DNA of 64,000 nucleotides from Candidatus Peregrinibacteria bacterium (GCA_016928915.1 JAFGJT010000008.1:1-64000), one strand, 5' to 3'. Positions 33,951 through 43,928 are shown, counted from the stretch's first letter. Numbers and translations: made by a program. The notes: a model not told the origin generated them from the sequence alone.

Positions 33951-33996
33951 TTGACAATATTTTGTTTCTTCTATATTATGAATATGTATTCATTAT
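33951..33996 (+). promoter_or_regulatory. Promoter with palindromic operator upstream of the DUF5320 gene
   Basis: TTGACA (33951-33956) and TATTAT (33974-33979) are spaced by 17 bases. Overlapping the -10 and start site is an imperfect 22-bp palindrome (33975-33996): ATTATGAATA, TG, TATTCATTAT. This is a good candidate repressor site, possibly for the DUF134 regulator encoded downstream. Confidence 0.6.
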
Positions 33997-34021
33997 GAAG
34001 TTTATTCTTAACCCAAAATAT

Positions 34022-34204
34022 ATGCCAAATTTTGACGGAACAGGGCCTCAAGGAAAAGGTTCGATGACCGGCAGAAAAATGGGTCCATGCGCGAAAGGCC
34101 AAAACGCCTCTGCAAACCGACCAGGTTTGGGAAGAGGGCAAGGTGCCGTACGCGGAGCGGGCAGAGGAGCCGGACGCGGTCGGGGCAGAGGCAGAAATGC
34201 TTAA
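34022..34204 (+). CDS. DUF5320-type small Gly/Arg-rich protein
   Basis: 60 residues from the ATG at 34022. The start MPNFDGTGPQGKGSMTGRKM followed by GPC is the hallmark of the DUF5320 family, which often begins MPxxDxTGPxGxGxxTGR. The tail is a Gly-Arg repeat region (GRGAGRGRGRGR). Family members often sit beside NifX/NifB-like metal-cofactor genes and a DUF134 regulator; the latter is next here, but no NifX-like gene is seen. Function unknown. The longer ATG/TTG-started frame upstream was rejected because the promoter at 33951-33979 lies inside it. Confidence 0.75.
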   Translation: MPNFDGTGPQGKGSMTGRKMGPCAKGQNASANRPGLGRGQGAVRGAGRGAGRGRGRGRNA

Positions 34205-34273
34205 GCCCGAAGCGCCTGTAAATCCAGTGCATCAGCACTTAAGCTAAACTCTGTTTATCAGGGAACCAAAAAC

Positions 34274-34346
34274 GGGGACTCGCCAACATACTCTTTAAAG
34301 TCCCCCCCTGCCGATATATAATTATTCGGCAATGTGTAGTTTTTTT
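34274..34346 (+). terminator. Two hairpins after the DUF5320 gene, second with a T run
   Basis: GGGGACT (34274-34280) pairs with AGTCCCC (34299-34305). A second stem, TGCCGA (34309-34314) with TCGGCA (34326-34331), is followed nine bases later by seven T. The second is the likelier terminator, since its T run is closer; the first could be a leader structure. Confidence 0.45.
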
Positions 34347-34381
34347 GTATACTTAAGCATAGAAGTAAATTTAATTTAATT

Positions 34382-34669
34382 ATGCCAAGGCCGCGATTAC
34401 CCAGACATTTAAAGTTTCAGCCGAATGTGTATTATTTTAAGCCTCAGGGCATACCTATGCGTATGCTGGAGGAAATTATTCTTAATCCGGATGAGCTTGA
34501 AGCTGTGAAGCTTTATGAAATTGACTCGCTTGAACAGATTGCGGCCGCAAAAAAGATGAAAATTTCACAACCGACTTTTGCGCGAATCATTAAAAGCGCG
34601 TATAAAAAGATTTGTCATGCCATTGTTGAAGGCAAAGCCATTAGAATTGAACAAAATCATTATGAATAA
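34382..34669 (+). CDS. DUF134-family helix-turn-helix regulator
   Basis: 95 residues beginning MPRPRLPRHLKFQPNVYYFKP, the standard opening of the UPF0251/DUF134 family. A helix-turn-helix region follows: ELEAVKLYEIDSLEQIAAAK and KMKISQPTFARIIKSAYKKI. The family is predicted to bind DNA. It lies after a DUF5320 gene, its usual partner, and the palindrome at 33975-33996 is a possible target. Its last eight bases overlap the YibE/F gene. Confidence 0.85.
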   Translation: MPRPRLPRHLKFQPNVYYFKPQGIPMRMLEEIILNPDELEAVKLYEIDSLEQIAAAKKMKISQPTFARIIKSAYKKICHAIVEGKAIRIEQNHYE

Positions 34670-35975
34670 AATCAGATTTGCAAATGTTGTTTTACTTGTC
34701 GGGGTTTTAATGTATGGTTTTTGCTTTACTGTTTTTGCTCAGGCGGAAGACACAGCAGTGGCGGCCGAGGTTGATTTTTCTGATGTAAGGGCGGAAGCTG
34801 GAGCAGAAGTTCCGACTGCTGCAACTGGAACAGAGGCTGCTGCCAATGAAACGGAAGCAGAAGCGGAAACAGAAACGGAAGCAGTGGCCCCTGAAACAGA
34901 GACTGAACCGCAGGGTGAACGGGAATCGCAATTATCACCCGAGACCGCGGAAATTTTGCGTGCCAGGGTTTTGGGTGTTGCATCCGAAAAAGAAACAATC
35001 AGCCCGGGAGGCGAAAAAAAACTTATCAGAAATTTTGAATTTGAAGTAACGGCAGGTTCAATCAAGGGCGAAAAAATCCAGATCCAGATCGAACCTTCCT
35101 CGATGATAAGTAAGCCGGAACTTAAAAAAGGTGATGAACTATTGATCCATTTTGATAAAAACCCCGACGGTTCAAATAATTTTTATATTCTTGATTATGA
35201 GCGTACCGCTGCGCTTTACTGGCTTTTTGCGATATTTGTGATTATCACGATCGTTGTGGGAAGGTGGTATGGTTTAAGTTCAATAATCGGACTTGTGATT
35301 TCATTCGCGATTATTTTTATGATTATTTTACCGCTGATTGTTCAGGGATATGATCCTGTTGGAGTTTCTATAATGGGCTCCGCAATTATAATTCCCGCGA
35401 CTTTTTATCTTTCGCACGGGCTGAATAAAAAGACCTCCATAGCAATAACAGGCACTATAATTTCGCTTATCATCACGGGTATTTTGGCGGTAATTTTTGT
35501 GGGAATTACCAGACTCACCGGGCTTGCGTCCGAAGAATCCGGCTTTGTTATAACCGAAATCAGTTCGCTTATAAATATGAAAGGGCTGCTGCTTGCGGGA
35601 ATTATTATCGGCACACTTGGAGTTCTTGACGATATAACTATTTCGCAGTCTGCCATAGTAATGGAACTTAAAAAAGCAAATGCACAAATGGGGTTATGGG
35701 AAATGTACAAAAGCGCAATGCGTGTGGGTCGCGATCATATATCCTCTATGGTAAACACACTTGTACTTGTTTACACCGGTGCAGCTCTGCCTCTTTTAAT
35801 GCTCTTTATTAACACATCAGCCGAATTCACTGAGGTAATTAATTATGAAATTCTGGCAACCGAAATAATACGAACATTGGTTGGAAGCATCGGATTAATC
35901 CTTGCGGTGCCGATTACAACAATCATTGCGGCGATGACAGTTGAGAGACAAGCAAAAGTTATCGCAAAAAAATAA
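34662..35975 (+). CDS. YibE/F-family multi-pass membrane protein
   Basis: About 437 residues from the ATG at 34662; earlier starts in the same frame would run through the DUF134 gene and were rejected. A signal peptide (ANVVLLVGVLMYGFCFTVFAQA) is followed by a Glu/Ala/Thr-rich low-complexity stretch (residues about 30-85), a soluble beta domain, and seven to eight transmembrane helices from about residue 185. Conserved family points are GRWYGLSSIIGL, IIPATFYLSHGLNKKT, GTLGVLDDITISQ and VGRDHISSMVNTLVLVYTGAALP. The family is widespread in bacteria and functionally uncharacterised; some members are suspected transporters. Confidence 0.88.
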   Translation: MNKIRFANVVLLVGVLMYGFCFTVFAQAEDTAVAAEVDFSDVRAEAGAEVPTAATGTEAAANETEAEAETETEAVAPETETEPQGERESQLSPETAEILRARVLGVASEKETISPGGEKKLIRNFEFEVTAGSIKGEKIQIQIEPSSMISKPELKKGDELLIHFDKNPDGSNNFYILDYERTAALYWLFAIFVIITIVVGRWYGLSSIIGLVISFAIIFMIILPLIVQGYDPVGVSIMGSAIIIPATFYLSHGLNKKTSIAITGTIISLIITGILAVIFVGITRLTGLASEESGFVITEISSLINMKGLLLAGIIIGTLGVLDDITISQSAIVMELKKANAQMGLWEMYKSAMRVGRDHISSMVNTLVLVYTGAALPLLMLFINTSAEFTEVINYEILATEIIRTLVGSIGLILAVPITTIIAAMTVERQAKVIAKK

Positions 35976-36003
35976 CGCGGCTCTTGCTGGAACACGTCCA
36001 CTC

Positions 36004-36681
36004 CTAATACCTTCTTTTTTGATTTAGTACATCGCTGAACTTGTTATGCGCTTCTATCAGCTTTGCGCATGAGTTCTTAATTTCCGTTTTTTTATCTAAA
36101 GTAATTGGCGGCAGAATGATTTTTATTGCTGTGCCGATTTTTGTATATTTAGCCTGAGAAACTGCTTCTCCCACAATTTGGGATTTATCAATATTTTCAT
36201 TGATAGATGTATCGGGTTTAACTTCTGTATTCTCTTCTTTCTTGGCTTCTAACTGCGTTAAAAGGTAAGAAAGCTCTTCCAGGGCGGGTTTGTAATCATT
36301 TTTAAACGTATCTTCAATTATCTGTTTGTCATTTGTGTATGTATTGCCGTTAAAAAGTGCTGTTAAATTATTCAGCTTTTCCTGAAGACCTTCTCCTGCG
36401 GTTATGAATGATGTAATTATTGCTTCGTCGGTTATATCTCCCTCAACATTTATTGCGCTGTATAACCATTTAATTTTATTACCGATAAAGTGGATATCTT
36501 CAACAATTTGATTGTGAATTTCAAGCTCGTGTGAGCCGTGAAGTCCGATTCCTGCTCCTATTAAATTTGTTGTTCCTGATGAAAAATTGATTACGCCGAA
36601 AACAAAAAGGGCCGAAACGACCATTGTTAAAAGTGTTACTCCCAGGCTGTATAATAAAATCTTTTTCATATCTGGCCACAT
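36004..36681 (-). CDS. Membrane-anchored hypothetical protein
   Basis: 225 residues with one N-terminal membrane helix (ILLYSLGVTLLTMVVSALFVFGVI) and a helical, mostly soluble remainder that would lie outside the cytoplasm if the anchor is typical. It contains a Glu/Lys linker (KKEENTEVKPDTS) and no known motif. The ATG at 36681 or the one at 36669 (MKKILLY) could be the start. It converges on the YibE/F gene with a 28-base gap and is divergent from uvrB. Not recognised. Confidence 0.65.
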   Translation of the reverse strand: MWPDMKKILLYSLGVTLLTMVVSALFVFGVINFSSGTTNLIGAGIGLHGSHELEIHNQIVEDIHFIGNKIKWLYSAINVEGDITDEAIITSFITAGEGLQEKLNNLTALFNGNTYTNDKQIIEDTFKNDYKPALEELSYLLTQLEAKKEENTEVKPDTSINENIDKSQIVGEAVSQAKYTKIGTAIKIILPPITLDKKTEIKNSCAKLIEAHNKFSDVLNQKRRY

Positions 36682-36770
36682 TATAGATATACGGAATAAG
36701 ATTGCAAATTTATTAATTTTTCATTAAACTTTTTAAACCGTGGGACTTATCCCATGAACCTAATTAATTT

Positions 36771-38741
36771 ATGTCAAATTCAAAATTCAAACTGGTCTCC
36801 GATTTTAAGCCAACGGGCGATCAGCCCATGGCTATTGAAAAGCTTGTTCTCGGGATTAAATCGAACAAGAAGCATCAGGTGCTTTTAGGCGCTACCGGTA
36901 CAGGAAAAACTTTTGTTATGGCGAATCTTGTTGAGCAAATACAGAAGCCCACTTTGGTGCTTGCGCATAATAAAACTTTGGCGGCGCAGCTCTGCAGCGA
37001 GTTTCAGCAGTTCTTCCCTGAGAATGCGGTGAATTATTTTGTTTCGTATTATGATTATTATCAGCCTGAAGCGTATATTGCGCGCACTGATACTTATATT
37101 GAAAAAGATTCTTCAATCAATGACGAAATTAATAAATACAGACATGCGGCAACAATGAATTTATTGACCAGAAAGGATGTTCTGATTGTGGCTTCGGTAT
37201 CATGTATTTACGGTCTCGGCTCTGTTGAGGAATACGGCGAGTTTGCGATTGAGCTTGAGAAAGGAAAAAGCTATAAACGCGACAAATTACTTCGGCATTT
37301 AACCGACATTCAGTACTCTCGCGCGCAGCTTGAATTCAGACGTTCGATGTTCCATGTTCTTGGTGATACTATTGAGGTTTATCCGCCTTCGGGAGATAAC
37401 ATTCTCAGGCTTGAATTTTTCGGAGATGAGCTTGAAAGAATTTCGGAAGCCGACGGATTTACCGGCGAGGAGCTTCGTGAGTTAGAGAAGGTTAAAATAT
37501 TTCCGGCAAAACATGATGTGACTTCAAACGAAAAAATTCAGAAAGCTGTTGAAATGATTCGCAGCGATTTAAAAGAGAGATATGAACAACTTAAAGGTAT
37601 CGGCAAAATTATCGAAGCTGAAAGAATAAAAACCCGCACGGAATATGATATTGAGATGATGCTTGAAACGGGATATTGCAGCGGAATTGAGAACTATACC
37701 CGGTACCTTAACGAGCGCGAAGCCGGAGAACAGCCCGCGACTTTAATCGATTATTTCCCCGATGATTTTTTGATGATTATTGATGAATCGCACATGACGG
37801 TACCTCAGCTTAACGGAATGCATAACGGCAATCATTCGCGAAAACAGGTTTTAGTTGAACACGGATTCAGGCTGCCTTCATCGCACGATAACAGACCGCT
37901 CAGGTTTGATGAATTTGAAAAACATATTAATAAAGCGATTTATGTTTCAGCTACTCCGGGTCCTTATGAAATAAAAAAGTGCAACGGAGAAATTGTTGAA
38001 CAGATAATAAGACCCACGGGTTTGATTGATCCGAAGGTAGAGGTGCATCCCACAAAAGGCCAGATTGATGATCTGTTAAAGGAAATTCGCACTCGCACAA
38101 AAGCAAAAGAAAGGGTTTTGATAACCACGCTTACAAAAAAATCTTCGGAACAGATGACGGATTACTTGGCCGAGCAGGGAATAAAAGTGAGGTATCTTCA
38201 TTCGGAAATTGACACGCTTGAAAGAATAGAAATTTTGCGCGATTTACGACTCGGAAAATTTGATGTACTTGTTGGAATTAATTTATTGCGTGAAGGACTT
38301 GATCTTCCGGAAGTGTCTTTTATAGGAATTTTGGATGCTGATAAAGAAGGGTTTTTGCGCTCATCGCAGGCGTTAATTCAGACGATAGGAAGATGCGCCA
38401 GAAACGTAAACGGGCTTGTAAGAATGTACGCTGACAGGATTACGGATTCCATGAAAAAAGCAATTGATGAAACCGAGAGACGGAGAAAAATTCAAGAAGC
38501 ATACAATAAAAAGCACGGAATTACTCCGGAGACAATTATAAAGGCGGTTCAGGATATTTCCATAGGAAAGAAAACAGAAGAAAAGCATTATGAGAAAGCC
38601 AAAGTGCCGCGCGAGGAGATGAAACATCTGATTAAGACGCTTGAAGACCAGATGGATTTGGCCGCGATGAACCTTGAATTCGAAAAAGCCGCGGAGCTGA
38701 GGGATGAAATTGAAATGCTACGTACGGAGCATGGGATTTAA
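36771..38741 (+). CDS. uvrB: Excinuclease ABC subunit B
   Basis: 656 residues, normal length for UvrB, the damage-verifying helicase of nucleotide excision repair. Walker A is [10 protein letters not shown] (Lys46). The beta-hairpin that inserts into DNA is [14 protein letters not shown], motif II is IIDESHMTV, and the helicase C-terminal box is QTIGRCARN. The last 40 residues form the UVR motif ([20 protein letters not shown]) that contacts UvrC. uvrA and uvrC are not in the window. Confidence 0.97.
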   Translation: MSNSKFKLVSDFKPTGDQPMAIEKLVLGIKSNKKHQVLLGATGTGKTFVMANLVEQIQKPTLVLAHNKTLAAQLCSEFQQFFPENAVNYFVSYYDYYQPEAYIARTDTYIEKDSSINDEINKYRHAATMNLLTRKDVLIVASVSCIYGLGSVEEYGEFAIELEKGKSYKRDKLLRHLTDIQYSRAQLEFRRSMFHVLGDTIEVYPPSGDNILRLEFFGDELERISEADGFTGEELRELEKVKIFPAKHDVTSNEKIQKAVEMIRSDLKERYEQLKGIGKIIEAERIKTRTEYDIEMMLETGYCSGIENYTRYLNEREAGEQPATLIDYFPDDFLMIIDESHMTVPQLNGMHNGNHSRKQVLVEHGFRLPSSHDNRPLRFDEFEKHINKAIYVSATPGPYEIKKCNGEIVEQIIRPTGLIDPKVEVHPTKGQIDDLLKEIRTRTKAKERVLITTLTKKSSEQMTDYLAEQGIKVRYLHSEIDTLERIEILRDLRLGKFDVLVGINLLREGLDLPEVSFIGILDADKEGFLRSSQALIQTIGRCARNVNGLVRMYADRITDSMKKAIDETERRRKIQEAYNKKHGITPETIIKAVQDISIGKKTEEKHYEKAKVPREEMKHLIKTLEDQMDLAAMNLEFEKAAELRDEIEMLRTEHGI

Positions 38742-38766
38742 TATGGATAAAAAGGCGGGATAATGG

Positions 38767-38772
38767 TATAAT
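38767..38772 (+). promoter_or_regulatory. -10 element of module 2
   Basis: A perfect TATAAT lies 25 bases before the ATG at 38798. No convincing -35 word was found. Confidence 0.5.
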
Positions 38773-38797
38773 TAAGGGAAAATTTTATAGTTATGCC

Positions 38798-39145
38798 ATG
38801 TTCGACGAAAACAAAAATAAAGTTTTAATAGATAAGCTAAAAAATTTAGTAAAATTTGCCGAGTTTTTACCTGATTCACAGCGCAATGACTGGATTTTTA
38901 TGGCTGATTCTTTGTCTGAAAAAGATTTGAAAACAGCGTGCAGATATTTTGAAAAAGCCAACACAGACCTTTCTAATAAAAAACTTGAAATCGTATTTAA
39001 ATCGGGATTATCAAGCGAATATTTGGCACAAATTAAAAAACTTGCCGACGATTACAGAAAACAAACAACACACAAAGAAGAAATGCATCTACAAAAAACA
39101 TCAGAAAATCCTGAAGAGGTTTTAAAACAATTAAATGATTTATAA
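38798..39145 (+). CDS. Small helical protein of module 2
   Basis: 115 residues, all helical and soluble. It aligns over its whole length with the 119-residue protein at 52,746: shared pattern DxLxxLxKxAxFLxDxQRxDW..KxLxxA, then KLEIVFKSGLSSEYLAQIKK against KLKLIFKYNLADTYKSKIKE, and the end EEMHLQKTSENPEEVLKQL against DEAYLSKTEEKPEEILNKL. The two pairs are therefore a duplicated module. Its stop lies two bases before the ATG of the 1,316-residue gene, so the two are translated together. No known family; a partner or chaperone role for the giant protein is an inference. Confidence 0.75.
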   Translation: MFDENKNKVLIDKLKNLVKFAEFLPDSQRNDWIFMADSLSEKDLKTACRYFEKANTDLSNKKLEIVFKSGLSSEYLAQIKKLADDYRKQTTHKEEMHLQKTSENPEEVLKQLNDL

Positions 39146-39147
39146 AT

Positions 39148-42100
39148 ATGTCGTTTGAACAAGCCAAATCGGATTTTGAAGCAAAAACAAAAGCAGCACC
39201 CGAATCAGTGGAGGGCGGCGAGCAGAATTTTGCGCGGTTCAGGGACAACACAAAGAACTATTTAATTCAAAAGAAAAACGAGGTGATTTCTTTTCATACC
39301 ACTTATCCCGGCAGCGAGGAGGATAAAGCAAAGTATTTAAAAGCCATGAATTCGGCTCTTGACCGGGTGCTGGATAAGGCGAGCGGAAAAGAAAAATACG
39401 ATGTTACCAAAAGTGAAATCGGCATATATAAAGCGGAGCTTTTAAAAAATTCCGTTGCATTCAAAAACAAACTGGAGCGAAAAACCGTTGAAAAAAAATT
39501 TCAGGAAACAATAAGTGTGCTTTTGCAAAATGGTTTAATGATTAATGTAAATCAGTTTATTGATGATTATCTTTCACTTCCAAAAGATAAAAGACTGCCC
39601 GTTAATCAGATAGAAAGCGAAATTAAAGGCCTTATGAATTCCGCAGATACACCCCGGCTGAAAACCGAACTTTTTATTAACAGCAAACTTACGTTTAAAG
39701 CATTAAACAATTTGGTAAAAGGAAATTTACACAATGCAAGAGAAGTAATAAAAAATATAAATCAAAAATTGGATCTTGTGCGAAGTTTAAAGGCCATAAA
39801 AAATCATACTGATTTAAAGAATTTAAGCGACGATACCCTTTATAACGTTTTAAATTCATTGATTCTTTCCGGTATCAAATATGAAAATGTAATAAATTAT
39901 TTTGTTAAAGGTATTGAAAAATTAAGAAAATTTGACAAGGAAAATTTTGACAACTGCATTAAAAACATGCCGTCCGAGGAGCTCGCGCTTTTTTTAAAAG
40001 CCGCCATCATACAGTCGGCAAATGATAATTCGCGAAATAATATTGACGGCATAAAGCTAACGTTAATGGTTGAAGGCGAACTGGCAAAAGCCAGAAATGA
40101 GAATATGGCCGGACTGCAAAAATCTTCAAAAGATCTTAATGCAATCAAAAAGTCTTATGATAAATACAAAAAAGAAAATCCAAACGTTGAAATGGATAAA
40201 AAAACAGCGGAATTTGAAAAAGATATCGCCCAAAAAAACTGGGATGCCGGCGTTTATAACCATAATTTGATTTTAACGCAGGCGAAACATACGCTGTGTA
40301 ATTTAATTTTATCAAACAGGAACACAAATCCATCGTCCCCGAAAACACAAAAATTGTTAAAAGATATTATTTTATCCAAAAATTTTGATGAGTTTAAAAA
40401 ATGTGCTTCTTTAAGCTCTTTTCCGCGACCGCCCGGTTTAAACGCTCTGCAGGCGGCAAGTCTGCAGATTGAAGTTTTGGATCACGAGAAAACGGTTAAA
40501 AAATGGATTTCGGATAATGAGGCCATTCAAGTTCGGTATCAGGTAACAAGCCGGCGTTTTGAAACCGCAAAGATTTTCCCTTTGGATGTTCATAAAAAAT
40601 TTATTGAAACCGGCACGCTTTCCGAAACGCAAATCGCGATTTTGGGCAATAAGTATCATATTCATTCGGAAACTTTAACAAATACATTAATCGGGCATTA
40701 TCAGGGTGAGTTTGAGGCTAATAATGAATTTAATAAATTTTCAAAAAATAATACAAGAACTATTAACCAGCTTTCCGAAAGAGAGCGTCTTGAGGCTTCA
40801 TCAAGCAGCCAGGGGTATCTTGATTTGTTAGGTGCAATGCACGGATCCTGTATCCAGATAATCTCTCAGCTTGAAAGTCTTTTAATCTTACAGCAAAAAG
40901 CAAAAAATCCGGATAATCCCATAAAGGAATTTACCGGTTTAAAACAGAAGATCCGGGATTATAAAGAAAAGGCCGCAGAATTAAGAAAGAAAGCGGAAAA
41001 TGTTGCAAAATTTTTAAATAAAAAAATTGAAGGTAATACTGATGATATTGATAGTCTTGCAGCTTCTCCTTTATACGGACCTCTTTTAAAAAATCGTATT
41101 CAGCCGTTTGTAAACAGAATGAAGGTAAAGGAAGCAGCGATACAAAACGCATACGCCCCCCTAACAAACATTGACCCTTATATTAAGGAACAGATTCGGA
41201 AAGACGCGCATCCGTCATTAATTTCGCACGGTTTTGAAAGGGGAATAAGATTAATTTCCAGTTTTGCCGAAGCTATGAAAGATGCCAGACAAGAAGCTAT
41301 ATCTGTAAAAAATGATTTGGAAATGATGATTAAAGATCCGCAGCTCCCCAAAAATATGCCCGCTTCGGTTAAGAAAATGTATATTCAGATGTTAAAAAAT
41401 AAAATTGCACAGATTGACGAAAATCTCACAAATTCCAAAAGTCCGATTAGTGTAAAATCAATACTAAGAGCGCGTAATGCCGCCGCATATATTGCCGCAA
41501 AGCAGCGTGAATACAATATGAAAAAATTTAAGCGCGGCATAGCGATTGCGGTTTGCATTGCGGCGGCCGGATTTGCGGCCTGGGGAGCCGGTCTTGGAAT
41601 GGCGGCCGCCGGAGGAAAACTTTTTGGAACAGTTGCCGCCGGAGGAGCCTTTACCCCGGGAGCAATCACGGTAAGCGCCGGAGCATCAAAACTTCTTGTT
41701 GGAGGGATGATGTTAACCGGATCATCGGCGGGCGGCGTAGTTGGCTCAAGGCTGATAATGACAGGTTTTGACTTGACCGGATTTTCTGATTTTGGAGGAA
41801 TGCGGAAGATATGGAATCCTAAAAAAATGGGAAAAGAATTTATAATATCTTTTGGTTTGTCTGTACTGATGGTTGGCGCGGCTCATGGCGTTCTGCGTGG
41901 AGCTTCGTTTACTTCAAAATCAACATATTTTAATAACAGGTTTCCGGGTTTTGCGAATTTTTCCAGAAATATTGTTGCCAAAAACAATCTGAATAAAATA
42001 TTGGCGGGGCAAACGCCGGTTCTTGGAGCCAGGCCGCCGCAAATAACGGAATCTATGAGAAAAACTTCAGAGCAACATCATAGACTGCGTTTATTTTGGC

Positions 42101-43098
42101 ATAATAAGTTTAACCATGCGGTAGACAGGCAAATACTTAAAAATCCAATTTTAACCAGGACTCAGGCTGAAAAGGCTGTTTTAAAAGATACCAAAAATTT
42201 ACTTTTAAAGGAGCGTGTAAAAACGCTTAATCTGCGAAATTTTAATCCAAAAACGCTTGATTTAAGAACGCCATCGCCACATATTCCCAGGCCCGCTTCT
42301 CGACCTGCACAGACAGCTGTTACACGAAGGGAGATCACCCCCAGGCCTGCGGCTGAACAAGGAACTGTTGTTTCCAAATCCACTGTTCCAAAAACTCAGC
42401 CTTTATTAAAGACCACTACAGCAGCTGAAAGAGAACGTTTATATTGGTACAACAAGCTGCAGCGCGATACAACCAGATATATTAATGAAAAGCGCATTAA
42501 AGATACACCAAGAAACAGGTTCAGGGCTGAAGAAGTAGTAATGAAAAATGACGCAATATTAAAAACCAAAGTTAATACGCTTAATATACGCGGATGGAAG
42601 CCCGATATCCCCAATATAAGAACAGCCACTCCTCGTGTGCCTCAGGCTGTTCCAGCGGCTGCAAGGCCTGCGCGAATAACTTCGCCTCAGGAATCAACGT
42701 TGGTGACACAAAAATCTGGAGTTCAACAACCCCGCGTGACGTCTCCGCAGGAGCCAACCGTGGTAAAGCCAAAAGAAGGATTCGCTGCGCCAAAACCCGC
42801 AGCAGCCGAAAGCGGGGCTCAGACGGTTGTTGGTAAAAAAGTACCCGTATCAGAAAGCGCCCCCCAACAAGCTCCGCGACCCGCCGCAGCTGAGACCTCT
42901 ATTGGCAAAGCGCCAAAATTCGCTTTGGCAAAATCTAAAACAAAAGAATTAGGTAAACAAACTACAGGCAAAGCTGTGCATGAAGCTGTTTCTCCTACGG
43001 ATGCTTCAAGTATAAATCCTGATGTTAAGCCGGCTCCGGCCGCAAGTGTCAACAGAAGAGCCGGTACGCAGGTCTCTAAAAGAAAAAAAGCAATTTAG
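39148..43098 (+). CDS. Giant membrane protein of module 2, Pro/Ala-rich repeat C-terminus
   Basis: 1,316 residues. The first 900 align collinearly with the 1,938-residue protein at 53,109: N-terminus FEQAKSDFEAKTKAAPESVEG against FQEAKKTFETKTEKAPAKVEG, DIDSLAASP against DVDNLAADP, LISHGFERGI against LVSHSFEQGI. A hydrophobic hairpin follows at residues 795-870 (FKRGIAIAVCIAAAGFAAWGAGL; ASKLLVGGMMLTGSSAGGVVG). After it, two repeats of about 80 residues (from residues 978 and 1,094; RLFWHNKFNHAVDRQ and RLYWYNKLQRDTTRY) lie in a Pro/Ala/Thr-rich low-complexity tail. No signal peptide, catalytic motif or known family was found. Function unknown. Confidence 0.78.
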   Translation: MSFEQAKSDFEAKTKAAPESVEGGEQNFARFRDNTKNYLIQKKNEVISFHTTYPGSEEDKAKYLKAMNSALDRVLDKASGKEKYDVTKSEIGIYKAELLKNSVAFKNKLERKTVEKKFQETISVLLQNGLMINVNQFIDDYLSLPKDKRLPVNQIESEIKGLMNSADTPRLKTELFINSKLTFKALNNLVKGNLHNAREVIKNINQKLDLVRSLKAIKNHTDLKNLSDDTLYNVLNSLILSGIKYENVINYFVKGIEKLRKFDKENFDNCIKNMPSEELALFLKAAIIQSANDNSRNNIDGIKLTLMVEGELAKARNENMAGLQKSSKDLNAIKKSYDKYKKENPNVEMDKKTAEFEKDIAQKNWDAGVYNHNLILTQAKHTLCNLILSNRNTNPSSPKTQKLLKDIILSKNFDEFKKCASLSSFPRPPGLNALQAASLQIEVLDHEKTVKKWISDNEAIQVRYQVTSRRFETAKIFPLDVHKKFIETGTLSETQIAILGNKYHIHSETLTNTLIGHYQGEFEANNEFNKFSKNNTRTINQLSERERLEASSSSQGYLDLLGAMHGSCIQIISQLESLLILQQKAKNPDNPIKEFTGLKQKIRDYKEKAAELRKKAENVAKFLNKKIEGNTDDIDSLAASPLYGPLLKNRIQPFVNRMKVKEAAIQNAYAPLTNIDPYIKEQIRKDAHPSLISHGFERGIRLISSFAEAMKDARQEAISVKNDLEMMIKDPQLPKNMPASVKKMYIQMLKNKIAQIDENLTNSKSPISVKSILRARNAAAYIAAKQREYNMKKFKRGIAIAVCIAAAGFAAWGAGLGMAAAGGKLFGTVAAGGAFTPGAITVSAGASKLLVGGMMLTGSSAGGVVGSRLIMTGFDLTGFSDFGGMRKIWNPKKMGKEFIISFGLSVLMVGAAHGVLRGASFTSKSTYFNNRFPGFANFSRNIVAKNNLNKILAGQTPVLGARPPQITESMRKTSEQHHRLRLFWHNKFNHAVDRQILKNPILTRTQAEKAVLKDTKNLLLKERVKTLNLRNFNPKTLDLRTPSPHIPRPASRPAQTAVTRREITPRPAAEQGTVVSKSTVPKTQPLLKTTTAAERERLYWYNKLQRDTTRYINEKRIKDTPRNRFRAEEVVMKNDAILKTKVNTLNIRGWKPDIPNIRTATPRVPQAVPAAARPARITSPQESTLVTQKSGVQQPRVTSPQEPTVVKPKEGFAAPKPAAAESGAQTVVGKKVPVSESAPQQAPRPAAAETSIGKAPKFALAKSKTKELGKQTTGKAVHEAVSPTDASSINPDVKPAPAASVNRRAGTQVSKRKKAI
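42079..42700 (+). repeat. Two tandem domain repeats in the module 2 giant protein
   Basis: At protein level, a unit starting LRLFWHNKFNHAVDRQ (from about 42079) recurs as ERLYWYNKLQRDTTRY (from about 42427). Each unit ends in NLRNFNPKTLDLRT or NIRGWKPDIPNIRT, followed by a Pro/Ala/Arg stretch. The DNA copies have diverged. Confidence 0.65.
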
Positions 43099-43115
43099 AT
43101 TTAAGTTAAAGCGTA

Positions 43116-43143
43116 TTGACAAAACCATTTAAACGCTTATAAT
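43116..43143 (+). promoter_or_regulatory. Consensus promoter of the 229-residue gene
   Basis: TTGACA (43116-43121) and TATAAT (43138-43143) are both perfect matches, with a 16-base spacer, 22 bases before the ATG at 43166. Confidence 0.75.
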
Positions 43144-43165
43144 ATAAAACCTATGTTTTTTCAAC

Positions 43166-43855
43166 ATGTCTGAAAAAGATCCCTCATCTTTGGAAAACAC
43201 AGAAATGTATATGAAATCCTGCGAGCAGTTAACCAATATGCAGGCCGCTCTTGAAGATATTTTAAAATTTGCTTTGGAAATTAAGGATTACCCTGAGGAT
43301 GATATAAAAAGAAGTGTTGTTTTGCTAGAAATCAACGATAAACTTAAAGAGGTAATGATTTGTTATCAGGGGCTTGATCCGGCTGTTTTTAATACGCATG
43401 AATGTTCGGTTTTTGAACTATTAAATTATCAGAATTGTAAAAATTTGTCGGATTTGATTTTAAAAATTTCAAAAGCTTTGGGAATTGTTGAATTTAACCT
43501 TGAAAAATCCATATTGCCAAAAAATTATTTACAGGAAGGGATATATATAAAAATTACCAACCTGCTGGAGTGTTTTATCACGCAGCCTTCTTTGGAGCGG
43601 CTTATTGAGCTTTATAAAAAATCGTTTTCATATCTTATGACGGATCCTTTGTGCAGCTCGAATGCCGAACAAAAACAGAGACTGGAGTTTTGCATTACTT
43701 TTAATAATAAATTAAGAGAACATATAATTGGAACCCTAAACGAAGGTCCTGCATTTTTAGATAATAATACTGCATATATCATACAGGCTTTTTGGCGGAC
43801 TTTTAAAGCTTTTTTTGGTAATTCCAAGAATCAGAGGCATTACGGAGCGGATTAA
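43166..43855 (+). CDS. Helical hypothetical protein behind a consensus promoter
   Basis: 229 residues, soluble and helical; no known family. It has several Cys scattered through the chain (YMKSCEQL, VMICYQGL, HECSVFE, NCKNL, LLECF). It follows the module 2 giant gene but has its own consensus promoter, so it can be expressed separately and strongly. A stretch (LLECFITQPSLERLIELYKK, then SFSYLMTDP) is loosely like one in the next gene, which may indicate a shared fold. Role unknown. Confidence 0.65.
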   Translation: MSEKDPSSLENTEMYMKSCEQLTNMQAALEDILKFALEIKDYPEDDIKRSVVLLEINDKLKEVMICYQGLDPAVFNTHECSVFELLNYQNCKNLSDLILKISKALGIVEFNLEKSILPKNYLQEGIYIKITNLLECFITQPSLERLIELYKKSFSYLMTDPLCSSNAEQKQRLEFCITFNNKLREHIIGTLNEGPAFLDNNTAYIIQAFWRTFKAFFGNSKNQRHYGAD

Positions 43856-43900
43856 TGAAAATATTTAGCTTCGTTCCTTTTAATTAAAGCTTTTTTATGG

Positions 43901-43906
43901 TATAAT
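43901..43906 (+). promoter_or_regulatory. -10 element of the 303-residue gene
   Basis: TATAAT lies 22 bases before the ATG at 43929. The -35 region is AT-rich and weak. Confidence 0.5.
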
Positions 43907-43928
43907 ATTAAGATTTAACGGAATATGC

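Noticed and set aside
33962-34021. Longer N-terminus of the DUF5320 protein
   Set aside because: The promoter -10 box and palindrome lie inside it, and the family start is at 34022.
34578-34661. Longer start for the YibE/F gene
   Set aside because: It would read through the DUF134 gene in another frame and place 28 residues before the signal peptide.
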